The translations under genes were made by a program, and so were the position numbers. Positions 45,401 to 64,000 of a stretch of DNA of 64,000 nt are shown piece after piece (within the stretch, counting starts at the first letter, position 1; the number at the start of each line of letters is the position of its first letter). Below the pieces are notes generated by a model, which was not told the origin of the DNA, ran no database searches, and saw only the letters and a list, made by a program, of their open reading frames with translations. The stretch comes from Pempheris klunzingeri (Eukaryota > Chordata > Actinopteri > Acropomatiformes > Pempheridae), in the NCBI RefSeq assembly GCF_042242105.1, contig NC_092012.1, positions 18,178,543 through 18,242,542 on the forward strand. Reading direction: 5' to 3'.

Positions 45401-45600
45401 GTATGTAGCTAGCTAACCACCAGCATGTACCTGTCAGCAGCTAAGAGCGGTTAGCATGTTAGCTAGCGTGCTAAGTTATCTGTTTGGTTAGTGTCCGTTT
45501 ATCGACTCATCCGCAGGCGGAACAGTGAAAACTGAGTGTTTAACGACATGAATCGTACCTGGTCTTCTTCTGTAATGTCGATAAACGCCGGGACGCTCAT
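39402..45600 (-). CDS. eif3m: Eukaryotic translation initiation factor 3 subunit M
   Basis: Eleven coding exons on minus: 45600-45559, 44972-44840, 44562-44424, 44112-43989, 43852-43758, 43369-43286, 43189-43090, 42468-42387, 41588-41445, 41101-41041 and 39525-39402. Every border is AG/GT with matching phase. The product is 375 residues (human 374). Matches include the start [29 protein letters not shown], the helical-repeat N-terminal half, and the C-terminal PCI domain (about 180-340) with [20 protein letters not shown] and [14 protein letters not shown]. eIF3m is one of the PCI subunits of the eIF3 octamer, which binds the 40S ribosomal subunit. The last coding exon is slightly diverged at its tail (SLQALSPSA). 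Confidence 0.98.
45021..45042. repeat. (AC)n microsatellite
   Basis: AC tract in eif3m intron 1, just upstream of exon 2 in the gene's direction. Confidence 0.88.
45221..45480. repeat. eif3m: Cluster of GCTAGC palindromes in eif3m intron 1
   Basis: Within 260 bases there are many copies of GCTAGC, AGCTAGCTA and GTTAGC, on both strands because the motif is palindromic. They come in two groups (45226-45296 and 45409-45474). Similar motif clusters occur near fish gene starts and inside interspersed repeats. I cannot tell whether this is a decayed repeat or regulatory sequence. Confidence 0.45.
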
Positions 45601-45720
45601 CTTGGGTGATTTTGTGAGCCTAGATGATGAAATCCACGCTCCCACCACTGCTGAGACCTGAGCGGAAAAGAAAAGGCTGCAGCACCGGTGACCAAGTCTT
45701 CATCTTCCGGGTCATGTTAT
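45601..45720 (-). promoter_or_regulatory. eif3m: eif3m promoter and 5' leader
   Basis: Upstream of the eif3m ATG the minus strand carries an ETS-family site ACCCGGAAGATG (45703-45714). It also has a pyrimidine run CCTTTTCTTTTCCGC (about 45663-45677). A C followed by pyrimidines resembles the 5' terminal oligopyrimidine start of translation-machinery mRNAs. The start site is inferred. Confidence 0.5.
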
Positions 45721-47603
45721 TAAAGCCACAGGAACCTAAAAACCCCTGTTGTGGAGAGCCCCCTTCCACTAATGTTACAAGGTTGACTTAGGTTAGCTAT
45801 GTGTGAATTTTAAAATATGGACCACCATTATGCACATGAATTATTGATATACTCAATGAATATCTTTATGGAGGGGAGGAGAACTCCATGCCAGTGCTGC
45901 ACAGCCTCAGCTTGTGCAACCACCTTTCTGCAGGGGTCAGACAACCTCCTAACTTTTATTTATATCACCCAGCCTTCCACCTCCACATCCTAATATTTCA
46001 TTCTATCTTATCCAGATACTAACTTCCACTCCGGCAGATTAACCCTGGATGTCTTGGATGAGAGTTACAGAGGTGAACCTGATCCCCAGGAGAGGTTATC
46101 TGATGGAGCTGCAGCCCATCTGTGTGGACCACCATGGCAGGCCAGAGCTTTCCAACCCGGAAACACCGTCAGTGTCAGAGGGCAGCACTCTTCCTCCAGA
46201 CACCCGCTGACCTATGGGTGAGCTTGTTGGGCCTCTGTACTGAGCGGGACCCTGTGCATTGTTACCCTGGCAGGTCACTTGGTGATTGAGGTGAGTGAGG
46301 TGAAGAGGGTAAGTGGAGCAGGAGGTCACCCTAAAACTATGTAGTCGGGTTACTAACGTTTGAGGTGTTGCGCTGGCTGTGTCCCAGGGTGAAGACACAG
46401 TGGAGTGTTTTCCATTTCGACACAGCTCACAGTTCATCTGTCTCAAGAATATGTGTATTTTAGAGGATGCATGGAGACACATCATGCCACGTCATAATTC
46501 CTTAAAAGCCTGCTAGTCACATATTTCTCCTAGCAGTTACTGTTAGAGAAGTGAACTCTGTTGCGCTCAGCAGGATAAATACCGTAAAATGGTGTGCAGA
46601 GAGGAAATGGCTGATGGAGTGTTTCACCATAATGCTGGTATGATGCGTCATTCGGTTGGGAAGGAAAGTGCCTGGTACCAAATCCCACCCTCACACTCTC
46701 CCTGCCCTGTCATGGCAAAGAATTTATAGCCGCTTCTCCACAAATGTGCTTGTGTAACTTTGAGGCTTTCATTATCTGATTAACAGCTGTTGTCAAGTGC
46801 CTGGTGTATTTCACGTCCAGAATAAGAGTTTTGGAGGCTTTGAAGCTCCAGGTGCATGCGAGACATTGTTTTTGTCTTCTTTAAAAGGTCTTTAAAATGC
46901 CATAGTGTGTTATGATGCTTAATAGCCTGTATCATATTCAAGGCAGAATGTCCTGAAAATAGCATGGATATTAGACGCAAGTAAACCTTTTAACTCCAAG
47001 GAGTCTGTACCTGGTACATGTATTAAACTAGGATTTAGTCTGTTTTATATCAATCTAAATCTAACCTGGCAAGGGCAACAAAGTCTTGCCCAGATGTATA
47101 CTTCATCTGGCAGCAGACATCACCCATCTTTTCAGAAACTAACGCAGATGAGGATTGGGTGTTCTATGGTGGTGTATATGTGCAGAACTCAGTGGAATAG
47201 TATTGGTAATTCTGCGTTTGTCACGCAGTCTGCTTCTTGAGGTCACAAGTTCTCTTGAGGTTGTGAAATCATTACAAATATTGCCAAAGATAATTCATAT
47301 CATCTTACCTTAACAGGAAAACTTACGTTAAATCTCAGTTTTCTTATTTTCTTTGCCTTGTTGAGACAGATTCTTAGCTGACTCCACAGAATACTGAGCT
47401 TTTGTTTTTGTGGCTTGAAAATACATTTCCAAGTAAGTTGATGAAAATTTTATGAAATATTTCAAAATAGCTTTGGATTAATTCCAAAGAAAGCTGGTAA
47501 AAAGCTAAACTAACTGTTTTCTTTGATTTTTTTTTTTATCTTGAAGTGTTGAAGCACTAGGTTTTGACCATATGTTCATAGGTACATGTATTGGGTTATG
47601 CAA

Positions 47604-47604
<1 letters not shown>

Positions 47605-47639
<35 letters not shown>
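47605..47639. repeat. (TG)n microsatellite
   Basis: Perfect TG tract in the wt1 upstream region. Confidence 0.93.
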
Positions 47640-50600
47640 CGATGTTTAATCCCACCTCTATATTTGGTAGAAGATACAGTAAGATCTAGGAAATATACAT
47701 ATATGATATAAATATAAGACAAAAGGCTACTAACCATAATATAAAATGAATATTTCTGATAATGTGTACGTCTGAAATATTTATGATTTCAGTGTGTGTA
47801 TATTGACCTCATCCATGTTTGTTTGATTGGACATAGCACATGCTCTTCCTAAACGGCTGGCAAATTGCCTGCTCAGCCTCCTCAAAGATAAATGACTGTG
47901 TGCTAAGAGTTCGTTGAGCCCAGGTGTCTGCTTTCTCCCTGTCAGCCAGCCAAGTGGTGAGTATCCATGTAAGCCTTCTCGTGGTCATCATCCAACATGG
48001 CCGCCTACCTTCCACCCACTAATTGTCTGGTTCCCACAGTTCTGCCTGCCTTCACAATCTCTGAAAAATCCCCTTGCCCAGGCTCATCTATCAGCCAGTG
48101 ACCTTGTCAGGGTGCACCGCATGAGTAACTTTCCTGCTTCCCTAGGTGGAGCGAATTGCTTGTTAATTACTTAAAAGCTGAGCCACCCTCCCCACACACA
48201 TACACACGTATACGAGAGACAAATAAACACACAAAGCCAAAGTATTTAATGGAGGTGAGTCCACAGTTTACAAAGGTCCAAGACATGAAAAACCCCATGA
48301 CACTCTCAACTTTCTAGATATTATAAAGCCTTTAATACTTTTAAAGGCTTTTAAGGTTTTTCATTTAGTTTGGATATTTTAATATGCTTGGCGGTCAAAA
48401 TAGTTCATATAGATATTTAAAATAGATTTCACAACACAGATTAGTCTTAAAAACCTCTGATAACTTATCTCAGCTGACATCTCATTTAAATTTGGGCCAG
48501 TGAGCCAGTAGACATTTAAATATACGAGTTAGTTAAGCTAAAACAGCGCTGACATGTGAAGCAGTTGTTACATCATGTTAAAAAGGAGCCGTTGAGCCTG
48601 TCTGACCACTTACCCATGTTCTCTGCTCATTGAAAGCCGCTGTACTGTACTGCCTCACCTAAGACAGAGTGGGACAAAAATCAACCTAAGGACTCAGAAA
48701 TATTTCTCAGGACTCGGTGGGGACGGCACTAGAGCTAAATGGAGAGTGAGTATTGTACCTACGGGTGGCCAGAAACGCGACTCCCAATAAATGGTGATGT
48801 TGCTCTGTGTCCTCAGTATGTGAGGTATGTAACCAAAAAGGTTAGCCACAATGGCTTCATCAGCTGGTGATATGACATATATGTGTACATATAAGTGTGT
48901 TTTTCTGTTTTTCTGCCCCTTACAGCCCAGGGGTTGATTCATTCAGCTTTAACACCACCAAAGCTCATTCCATGTGCATAGAGAAAAATGCCCTATCTGT
49001 CTGCTATAGACATGTGGATGCACATAACTCATCTTACTGAGTGCCTGTGGTCTACTGTTAAGTCCCTGTGATCAGTTATCTCCTCTGCCAACAGCTGACC
49101 AATCACAGCTTAGTCTAATTGAAATACAATTTCTTTTGTTGGTTCAATTAGAATGTCACTGCCCTTTTATCTGCTGTCTAGATGTTACTGACTTGGCTGT
49201 AATTTACTAGCAAATGCAGCAAAACTCACGCAGGACCAGACAAAGAAGGTTGGTACGAGAAATACCGCCGTTATCTTACCATATCACTTAATGACCAGCT
49301 TCATATCACACCAAAGACGGCAGCAATCAATCAAAGCGAGTTTGCATTTGTGGTGTGGAGCTATCTGAGGTCATTAATCCCCATACATGGAATGTGTGTG
49401 CTCTGTTTCAACCTAATGGCAACAGGGGGAAAAAAAGCAAAAAAAAAAAAAGCGACAGTCTTCCAGGAATTCTGACGTTCTCGTCTGGATACATCGAGTC
49501 ACTGCAGTAGAACCGGGGCTCTGTTAATGATAGAGTGGTCTCTTGTCATCAGAGTGTGTTTATATTACACACACTCACAGGCTAGGAGGAGCAATGCAAG
49601 TTTAAAAGGCACAGTCAAACAAAGAATCAAATTTGTTTCAATTGAGGATACATTGTACAATATTTGGCTTGAAGCTGTACATGCCAGATCTGAGAAAATA
49701 CTAATTAGAGGCACGTCAAACTGTGTGACCCTTTGCTTTTGAGATACCATTTAGACTGTTTCATTAGTGCTGATAAATATGATACTGATGACGGAAAACA
49801 GACAGCCATTAAAACTTTCTCAATAATGAATGCAACTGCTCAATAATGAAGACAAATACATTTTTTTCACACAAAAGCTATGTAGTGTTTTAAAGGAATT
49901 ATTGAAATATTATTTTATTTAGATTTACAAAGCGATAACAAGCTTACACAATATATAGTAGAGCAATCATCATTTCAATACAAAGATGAATATGATGTCC
50001 TTCTGGGATTGAGACAGTTGCAGTAATTCGGTGTTTCCCTACAATCACGTATCTGAGGTCACTTTCTGTGCTGATTGTGGTCATTTTTATATTTTCCCAT
50101 CATTGTGCACACACCTCAGAGTCATCCCATAAACTTCTGCTTGTCTAGCCTCAGAATGAGGCTCAAGGGTATGACAACAGCCAGTAACCGCTAGAGAGAT
50201 ATCTGAAATGTTTTCTGATGACCTTTTACACCCCGACCACAGCTGCAAGGGTGTGACAGCATGGAAGAGGTTGTAGTTTACTGTAAAGAAGTGATAAAGA
50301 CTGGCCTTAATTGTGACACATCAGGCACCTGCTGGGGTGAGACATAGGTTGTTCAGCGGCATTTAACAGAATAGCTTTAACATCACTGACATGTGTTTCA
50401 TTAATAAATGAACAAAAAACAACAGAAGTTCCTCAGAATTCAAAGCTTCTGTTTTTCAAGACAACATTCAGTCACTGTCACAATGTCACTTGATTACAGC
50501 TTGTGTTGATTATAACGTCCATGAGTGAGATGTACATCGTAGTTATTAGTAATTTAAGTGTTCCTGGTTGATGCAAGACAAACTATTATCATTTTTATCT

Positions 50601-53600
50601 TTGGTTTGGAAAAGGTCAACACTGCCTTTAAAAAAAGAAAAAGTCTATACTACTAGCTACATATCCAGGTATGTAAACAGAAAATCTTTGTTGCTTTTGA
50701 ACGGATAGCTGACAAACATAATGACAGAGACACAAAGCACAAAATGTCCCAACAGTTGTGCTCCCTCAAAATAATTTGGTAGTTAATGTTCTATATTTTA
50801 TATATATTCTTACTACCATTAAAAAAAACAAAGTCCAACAACGACTCCACCAATAAGTGTTAAAAATGTAACCAAAACCTGCTGTCGGTCACTCCTCTGT
50901 GCCATCGAGCTCCATTGTAGTGCAAACACTATAGCATTCATTACAATAAACATGGACAGTGTAGTTTATTTTGAGTCAGTCCCACATACACCATCCTGCT
51001 GCTTTTAACACTCCATGGCACACCAGTTGTGTCTTAAGCCGCAGCTGAAAATAGTCCCTAACAAATACACTGTTTACTTCTCTTTTAGTAATCTTTGCCA
51101 AAAATTACAGTGCCCAGCTGTTTTAGCAAACTATTTTGCTTTTTAGTTTGTATGATCTGTTTTTGAAAGGTAACAATCTCAGACGGAACCAGTGGGCTTA
51201 GAGCTGAGTGCACATTGTTGGTTTTCTTGGTGACAATATAAAAAATGTAGAACATCGCCAGCATCTCCTTTAATGACTGTCAGTATGGAGTAGTTCTTTA
51301 GTTTGATCTGACTGTTTATAGTTCTTGGTTTAATGTATTTCCTCGTTTATTTCGCATTTCCAGGAGCATCGTTTTGACCAGGTTTGAATGTATATGAACA
51401 CAGGAGAGGGAGGAGCCTTAGGTTTGGTGATAGAGGGAAAAGGTGATCATCTAGAAGAAGGAAGAGTGGGTGTGTTGAAGATCACTGGACCAGTGTTGTG
51501 TCTAATGCATGAACCATGGAAATGCTCACTCTCCCACACATCTTTCCTCTCTGTTTCTTATCCGCACTCTGATATGCAGCACTTTGAAGAGCACTCAGAG
51601 ATGATGAGAGAGAATTAAAAACTGAAGATTGTTGTCTTTCATGTGGGTCATAGGGAAGAAAAACAATGTACATGCTGGTTAATGCAGAGTTTCTTTGCAA
51701 GAAATTCATTTTAGGCATAATATAAATGTTTCCAAATGTATCTTTAGCGATGAGTGATGACCAGAGCGTTCAGATTTTGTTATCTCAAAGAGCAGAAACT
51801 GGGTGCTCTGAGAAAGTAGCAAGAGAAGACAGAGGGATATTGTTCTGCCTGTTTTGTTTTGAATAGTAACCATTTCTTAGAGGCCACGGGCAGATAATGA
51901 TGAAACATTACAAGGCATTGCTGTTAGGTTTGTTATCAGTTTGTTTCCATGCTCACACAGAGAAGTGAAAGACTGGGTCCTTTTTTATGCCACTCTCAGC
52001 ACATCAAACTAACACCTGCAGCCCTCTCCTTCAGGCTGTTTTGATGATCATATCACAGCAGATTAATACATTTTTAATCATCTTAACTTAAAAGTCAGCA
52101 CCCTACAAAACAGTCTGTCTTTAAATGCAGAAATAGCACGAATACTGATGTTTATTAAAATGGAAAAAAAGTAATTTCTTTGTCATATGTCATATGCCAG
52201 GTCACATATCTGCGTAGTTTATCATACGTTTCTCCGGCTGAGTTAAACCCTTCTCAGATTTCCCACTTGTGCTGTAGAAAGTTTGAGTCTTGAGTATTTC
52301 TTGTTAGGGGTCAGAGGCAGTATTGACCATTTCCCTTCTTCTGCACAGTGATGTTGTTTTAAACCCTGAGTTAACCAGAGATTGATCTGAAGAATGGGTG
52401 TATTTGGGGACTGCCATCCGTCATGGGGGCTGAAAGGGTTGTTTTCTCCTGGCCCTGTCACCTTTGATGAATCCCCCGCTAAAGACTCCGCTGGGGAACG
52501 CACAGCCAGCATTTGCCTTGGCTCAGAGGCACCGCATTTTGTTTCACTGTCTCTGAAATTTTTGGCAAGATACTTTTAATTGTGCTACAACCTTTTGAAT
52601 GTAGTACATTATTTTAGTTTGTGTTTGTTTGTAGTGGGTGGACCCCAGAGGGTTTTTTAAAATTGTTTTGGGAGAAATTAATTTTCTTTGCTACTATTTT
52701 GATGTCAGCTACGTGGACATCTGAATGTCAGGGTGTTCCTCAGGGATACAGATCTGCCTTTGCACTTGCTTATTTCCAAGAACAGAGTAAGTCGGAGAGC
52801 AGTTTGTCTTCTCCATGACCACAAACCACCCACATTAATCTGTGTTTGGCTTGTAGAAGCATTTGTAAGGTTATGACCGATGTCATATTCAGTATTTCCT
52901 TGTTTTTGCAAAAACTGGGAAAATAGAGTGGGCGTTTTATTGGAGTTTATTGTAGAGTAAAGCTGCCAATATGCTTCTTCAGAAGCCTGTCAGATGGTCA
53001 AGTAGCTTCAGAGATTACCTTCCCATACGCATTACGGTGTCGGAAGCAGGGAATGTGTCTAAATTCTGTGTCTCTGTCCAACATTTTTGTATCTTTTCAA
53101 AACATTAAATCCACCATTCACTGCTGACAACATGTGGTACGAACTAGTTCTGTTTAAGCATGACCTGACACTTAAATTGCGGCTATTAACAAGCTGCTAT
53201 CACTGCTGGGTAAGACGACTGGATCAGCACTAGAATCCCGAATGTGGAGTATCTGTAGGGCTGCAACACTTACTCCTTCAACTGATCTGAAACAGGAAAG
53301 ACATTGGAACTAAGAGGGCATTGCAAGATACATGAGTGACATTGTGACTGACAACAGTAGCCTTTGTTAATGCCAGCTCAGCAGCTTGCCAGCTGATTTC
53401 AGCTCTCCTAAAATCTCTCTCTCTCGCTTTTTGTATACTTTGCCGTTGCCCATTTTTAGTGTCCTCCCCCTTATCCATCCATCCACCCACCCACCCACTT
53501 CTTCTTTTTAAGTTGAATTAGGGGTCACTGACGTACACTGGAATCCTAGACTTATATTCCAGATGTTGATGACAGGAGCTGGCTAACGCTCCTCAAAGCA

Positions 53601-54251
53601 TTGTCCCTGGTCAGATTTGCAGCAGATTTTTAATGCAATCTCAAATTGAGTGTATGATATCATAAAACCCACCGAATAACTTTGTAAAACTAAGTCAGTA
53701 AGCCTTTTTTTTAATCATGAATATTAAGGATAATGCACACATAAGACTGTACAGTGAAAGTGAGGCAAAGAGAGATGTGGGAGCTTTCTGTCATAAATGT
53801 TTGTTTGCTATTTTCATTAAATAATGTCTAGCAAATACAAAATGACAGATAAGACTTGATAAAAATGGCCAACTGTTCTTTATTTCTCCAATATGATGTT
53901 TTTGTTTATCGTTTCATACTATAATCCATTATATAATCCATTTTAAAATCTTATCGTATTGAATAAATGTGCGATTTATGGTTTCAAAGGTTCAAGAGCA
54001 CTGTTGTCTCATCATAGGTCAACCGTAACTGATTGTTATGCTATATCTTTAAAAACTGCTGATTTGCAACACTGTTTCTAGCCTGTGAAGAAAGGAGGAA
54101 ACCGGCTGCTGATCTGACAAATTTAATGATATCAAAAGATCCACAGCAGCTGTCTTGAATTTCTAGACATATTCCAACTTACTGCATTCCTGTGTAGTTC
54201 CACATTGAGTTAAGCTTGAGTTAAGGTCAAAACCTCTATCTCTTAAGTGCT

Positions 54252-54309
54252 CACACATGCACACACACTCACACTCACACACACACTAACACACACACAC
54301 ACACACACA
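54252..54309. repeat. Interrupted (CA)n microsatellite
   Basis: CA tract with TCA and TAA interruptions, about 1.3 kb upstream of the wt1 start codon. Confidence 0.85.
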
Positions 54310-55099
54310 ACTCCCCCTCTCCTCAGCTAATAAATAATTATCCTTTTGTGTAATGTGGCTTTGCTCCAAGGCCATGCAGTTTATGCGAATTGCTTTTAGT
54401 GAATCAGTGCTATTTCCAAAATGGGAAAAGTTAGAGAATATTTTCTGCATGTTTTCACTGTGGGTAATAATCAGTTCATCTGTATATTCATTAAAATGCC
54501 TTCAATGTATTTAATCAAAGAAGAAACACTCCAAAGCAAGAATTAATGCATCAGTGGAAATTAAAGATACCAAAACCGAGATGCTTTGGTGTCTTCTGAC
54601 TCATCTATATTTTTTTAATCTCTTCTGTTTACATTGTTATCCAATCCAGTTGGTAACTGATTTTGAAAGCGGGATATGTTTCAGAAAACAGATGAGTCAG
54701 AAGAGTCAGAAATGATGACGAATGCCTGACAGGATGGCTCAAGCCAATAGTGTAGAGATAACAAAACATTTCACTGGAATTATATTCTTTCATCTTTGGG
54801 TTAATTTTTGTGTAATTTCTTACGTAAAAAACATTTGCATTTTATAAATCCCTTACAAAATTTGAATGTGTGCAAACATAGAAACCAGCATGATGATGAC
54901 TTTTACAAACTACTATTTTACTCACTAATACACATGTTGCTGTTCAATGCTGTTAATCTGTCAGCGCAGTTCTTCATTTTCAGAAAAATTCAACAAACAC
55001 CACCCCCCCACCCACCCCCCCGCACACTTATTCATACGCGCTAACACAAACACTCAATATGAGCAACACTTGAACTTGAACAAAACACATAGAGCAACA

Positions 55100-55260
55100 C
55101 CCGCTCATGCAAATGTGGCGTTAGTCAGAATCTACTCAGAAGTGCAGTCTGTGCTGGCCGGGGCAAGGCAAGGGAGTCATCTTCTTCTCAGCCTCCCTCG
55201 CTCCTCCCCCTGTCCAATGAGCTACGCAGTATTTGAGCCTTCAGGAGAGTAAGGAAAGTC
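55100..55260 (+). promoter_or_regulatory. wt1: Probable wt1 proximal promoter
   Basis: Contains an exact octamer ATGCAAAT (55107-55114), a pyrimidine-rich CTCCTCCCCC block (55201-55210) and a CCAAT motif in GTCCAATGAG (55213-55222). It lies 340-490 bases upstream of the first in-frame ATG and is more GC-rich than the region before it. No TATA box was clear. The transcription start is not fixed. Confidence 0.45.
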
Positions 55261-55386
55261 AGACATTATAGAGACTGAGGGACAAGGCACTGTTACCCTC
55301 ACAGACTCCCAGATACCCAAGGAGCTTAAGACTTGGCATCCAGATTTTGGTTGTCCTTGCTATTTTCATTATTCAGTTCATCATCC

Positions 55387-63155
<7,769 letters not shown>

Positions 63156-63766
63156 GCAGCGAGAGGAGGAGGACGACGATGAAGAGGAAGGTGACAATAT
63201 GTTGTGCCAGCTAGTAGGGAAAGATGCTGGAGCCTGGTCAGCGGTTATGGTGCTTTGCCAGGTGAGCACAGCGGACGCCTCCCTCAGCCAGCCCACTTCA
63301 AGAGACTCTGATGATCCCCGAGATCTTCAAGATGTGCCTCAGCTAGCACTGTCTGCTTATTCGACATTAAAGCTCTGACTGAGAAGGCACAGTACTACAG
63401 TAATTCTGAGCCAAGAAGATGTTTTTTTTTTTTGTTTTTTTTATGTGATTTGAGGAAAATGTTGATACACCATTTTGAATATTTTAGTACACTTGCACTG
63501 GCTTCTTTTTTACTGTTAAAATTATGTCACCTTGAAAATGTGCTGGACAGTTTAAACTGGATTTACGAAATGGACAATGTGTCATTTTTTTTGTCCATTA
63601 AGAGAATCTTGATATTCTTACACTATGTACACATGATACTCACCAAATTGCTTTGTATATATGTGGTGTCTTTGCTTACTTTTATAGACATTCCTTTTGT
63701 ATTTTCTCTTTTTTTTTGTAAGTTTATAAAATGTTGATTCACATCGGTGTCAAAGCCAAGAGCATG

Positions 63767-63798
<32 letters not shown>

Positions 63799-64000
63799 AG
63801 AAAGAGGGAGAAGAGGTGTTGGTGTTGTCAGGTTAAGAGGCCACCTATGAGTGGTAGTGGTGTGAGATGAGGGCGGTGACAGACACTAAAACAGCACCCC
63901 ACTGTGACTCTGACAGGGTGCAGGTCTCACCCTCCTAAATCTCTGACACACATCTTCATAACCAGGAACATCTGGAGCCCGGTAAATCTCATTAGAAAAG
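63156..64000 (+). other. wt1: wt1 3' UTR, incomplete
   Basis: Sequence after the wt1 stop. It has a CAGCGAGAGGAGGAGGACGA purine run just after the stop, an ATTAAA hexamer at 63366-63371, a T-rich tract at 63422-63441 and a TG microsatellite. No AATAAA was seen up to the window end, so the transcript probably either uses the ATTAAA or continues beyond 64000. Confidence 0.55.
63771..63798. repeat. (TG)n microsatellite
   Basis: Perfect TG tract downstream of wt1, probably inside its 3' UTR. Confidence 0.92.

Larger units (their letters stand above)
45721..55099. other. Gene-free region upstream of wt1
   Basis: About 9.4 kb separate the divergent eif3m and wt1 promoters. No protein-coding exon was recognised. 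The stretch holds TG (47605-47639) and CA (54252-54309) microsatellites, a hairpin at 48325-48351, a cluster of AGGTCA-like half sites (46272-46328), and less AT-rich, non-repetitive blocks that could be conserved enhancers (about 46740-46980, 48050-48180, 49060-49220, 54340-54440). A 53-codon frame at 46049-46210 is unexplained. Confidence 0.6.

Noticed and set aside
46096-46485. 129-codon minus-strand ORF upstream of eif3m
   Set aside because: No domain, and low-complexity Ser/Thr/His content. The only frame there worth a look is the plus-strand 53-codon one, and that is also uncertain.

Overview
The window is vertebrate nuclear DNA, almost certainly from a ray-finned (teleost) fish. Six split genes with GT-AG introns can be rebuilt exon by exon. 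Their order and orientation match human 11p13 (CSTF3, DEPDC7, QSER1, PRRG4, EIF3M, WT1). Introns and spacers are short, (CA)n/(GT)n tracts are frequent, and several interspersed repeat families typical of teleosts are present. Wt1 lacks the 17-residue alternative exon 5 of mammals, as expected for a fish. I cannot tell from this window whether this wt1 is the a or b duplicate.

Layout: the last six exons of cstf3 (+) occupy 106-1607. depdc7 (-) runs 4169-12317 and has a remote first exon. A 5 kb spacer with several repeats follows. qser1 (-) runs 18714-30473, with a CpG-rich promoter and an upstream ORF whose stop overlaps the start codon. prrg4 (-) is at 33039-34993. A 4.2 kb spacer lies where human carries CCDC73. 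It holds a long MITE-like element and a small orphan ORF resembling a signal peptide. eif3m (-) is at 39402-45600. A 9.4 kb gene-free region lies upstream of wt1 and is a natural place for its regulatory elements. wt1 (+) runs 55594-63155, with all four zinc fingers and both KTS splice donors. TCP11L1 and CCDC73, which lie inside this block in human, are not seen.

The genes are not an operon. They share a chromosomal neighbourhood and otherwise act separately: mRNA 3'-end processing (cstf3), a DEP-domain protein (depdc7), chromatin/DNA-methylation control (qser1), a single-pass Gla membrane protein (prrg4), translation initiation (eif3m) and a zinc-finger regulator of kidney and gonad development (wt1). 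No prokaryotic system, CRISPR array, rRNA or intact tRNA gene was seen. The most useful observations are the complete gene models including non-obvious first exons, alternative-splice signals in wt1, upstream ORFs in qser1 and wt1, gene losses from a conserved block, and several miniature transposons.
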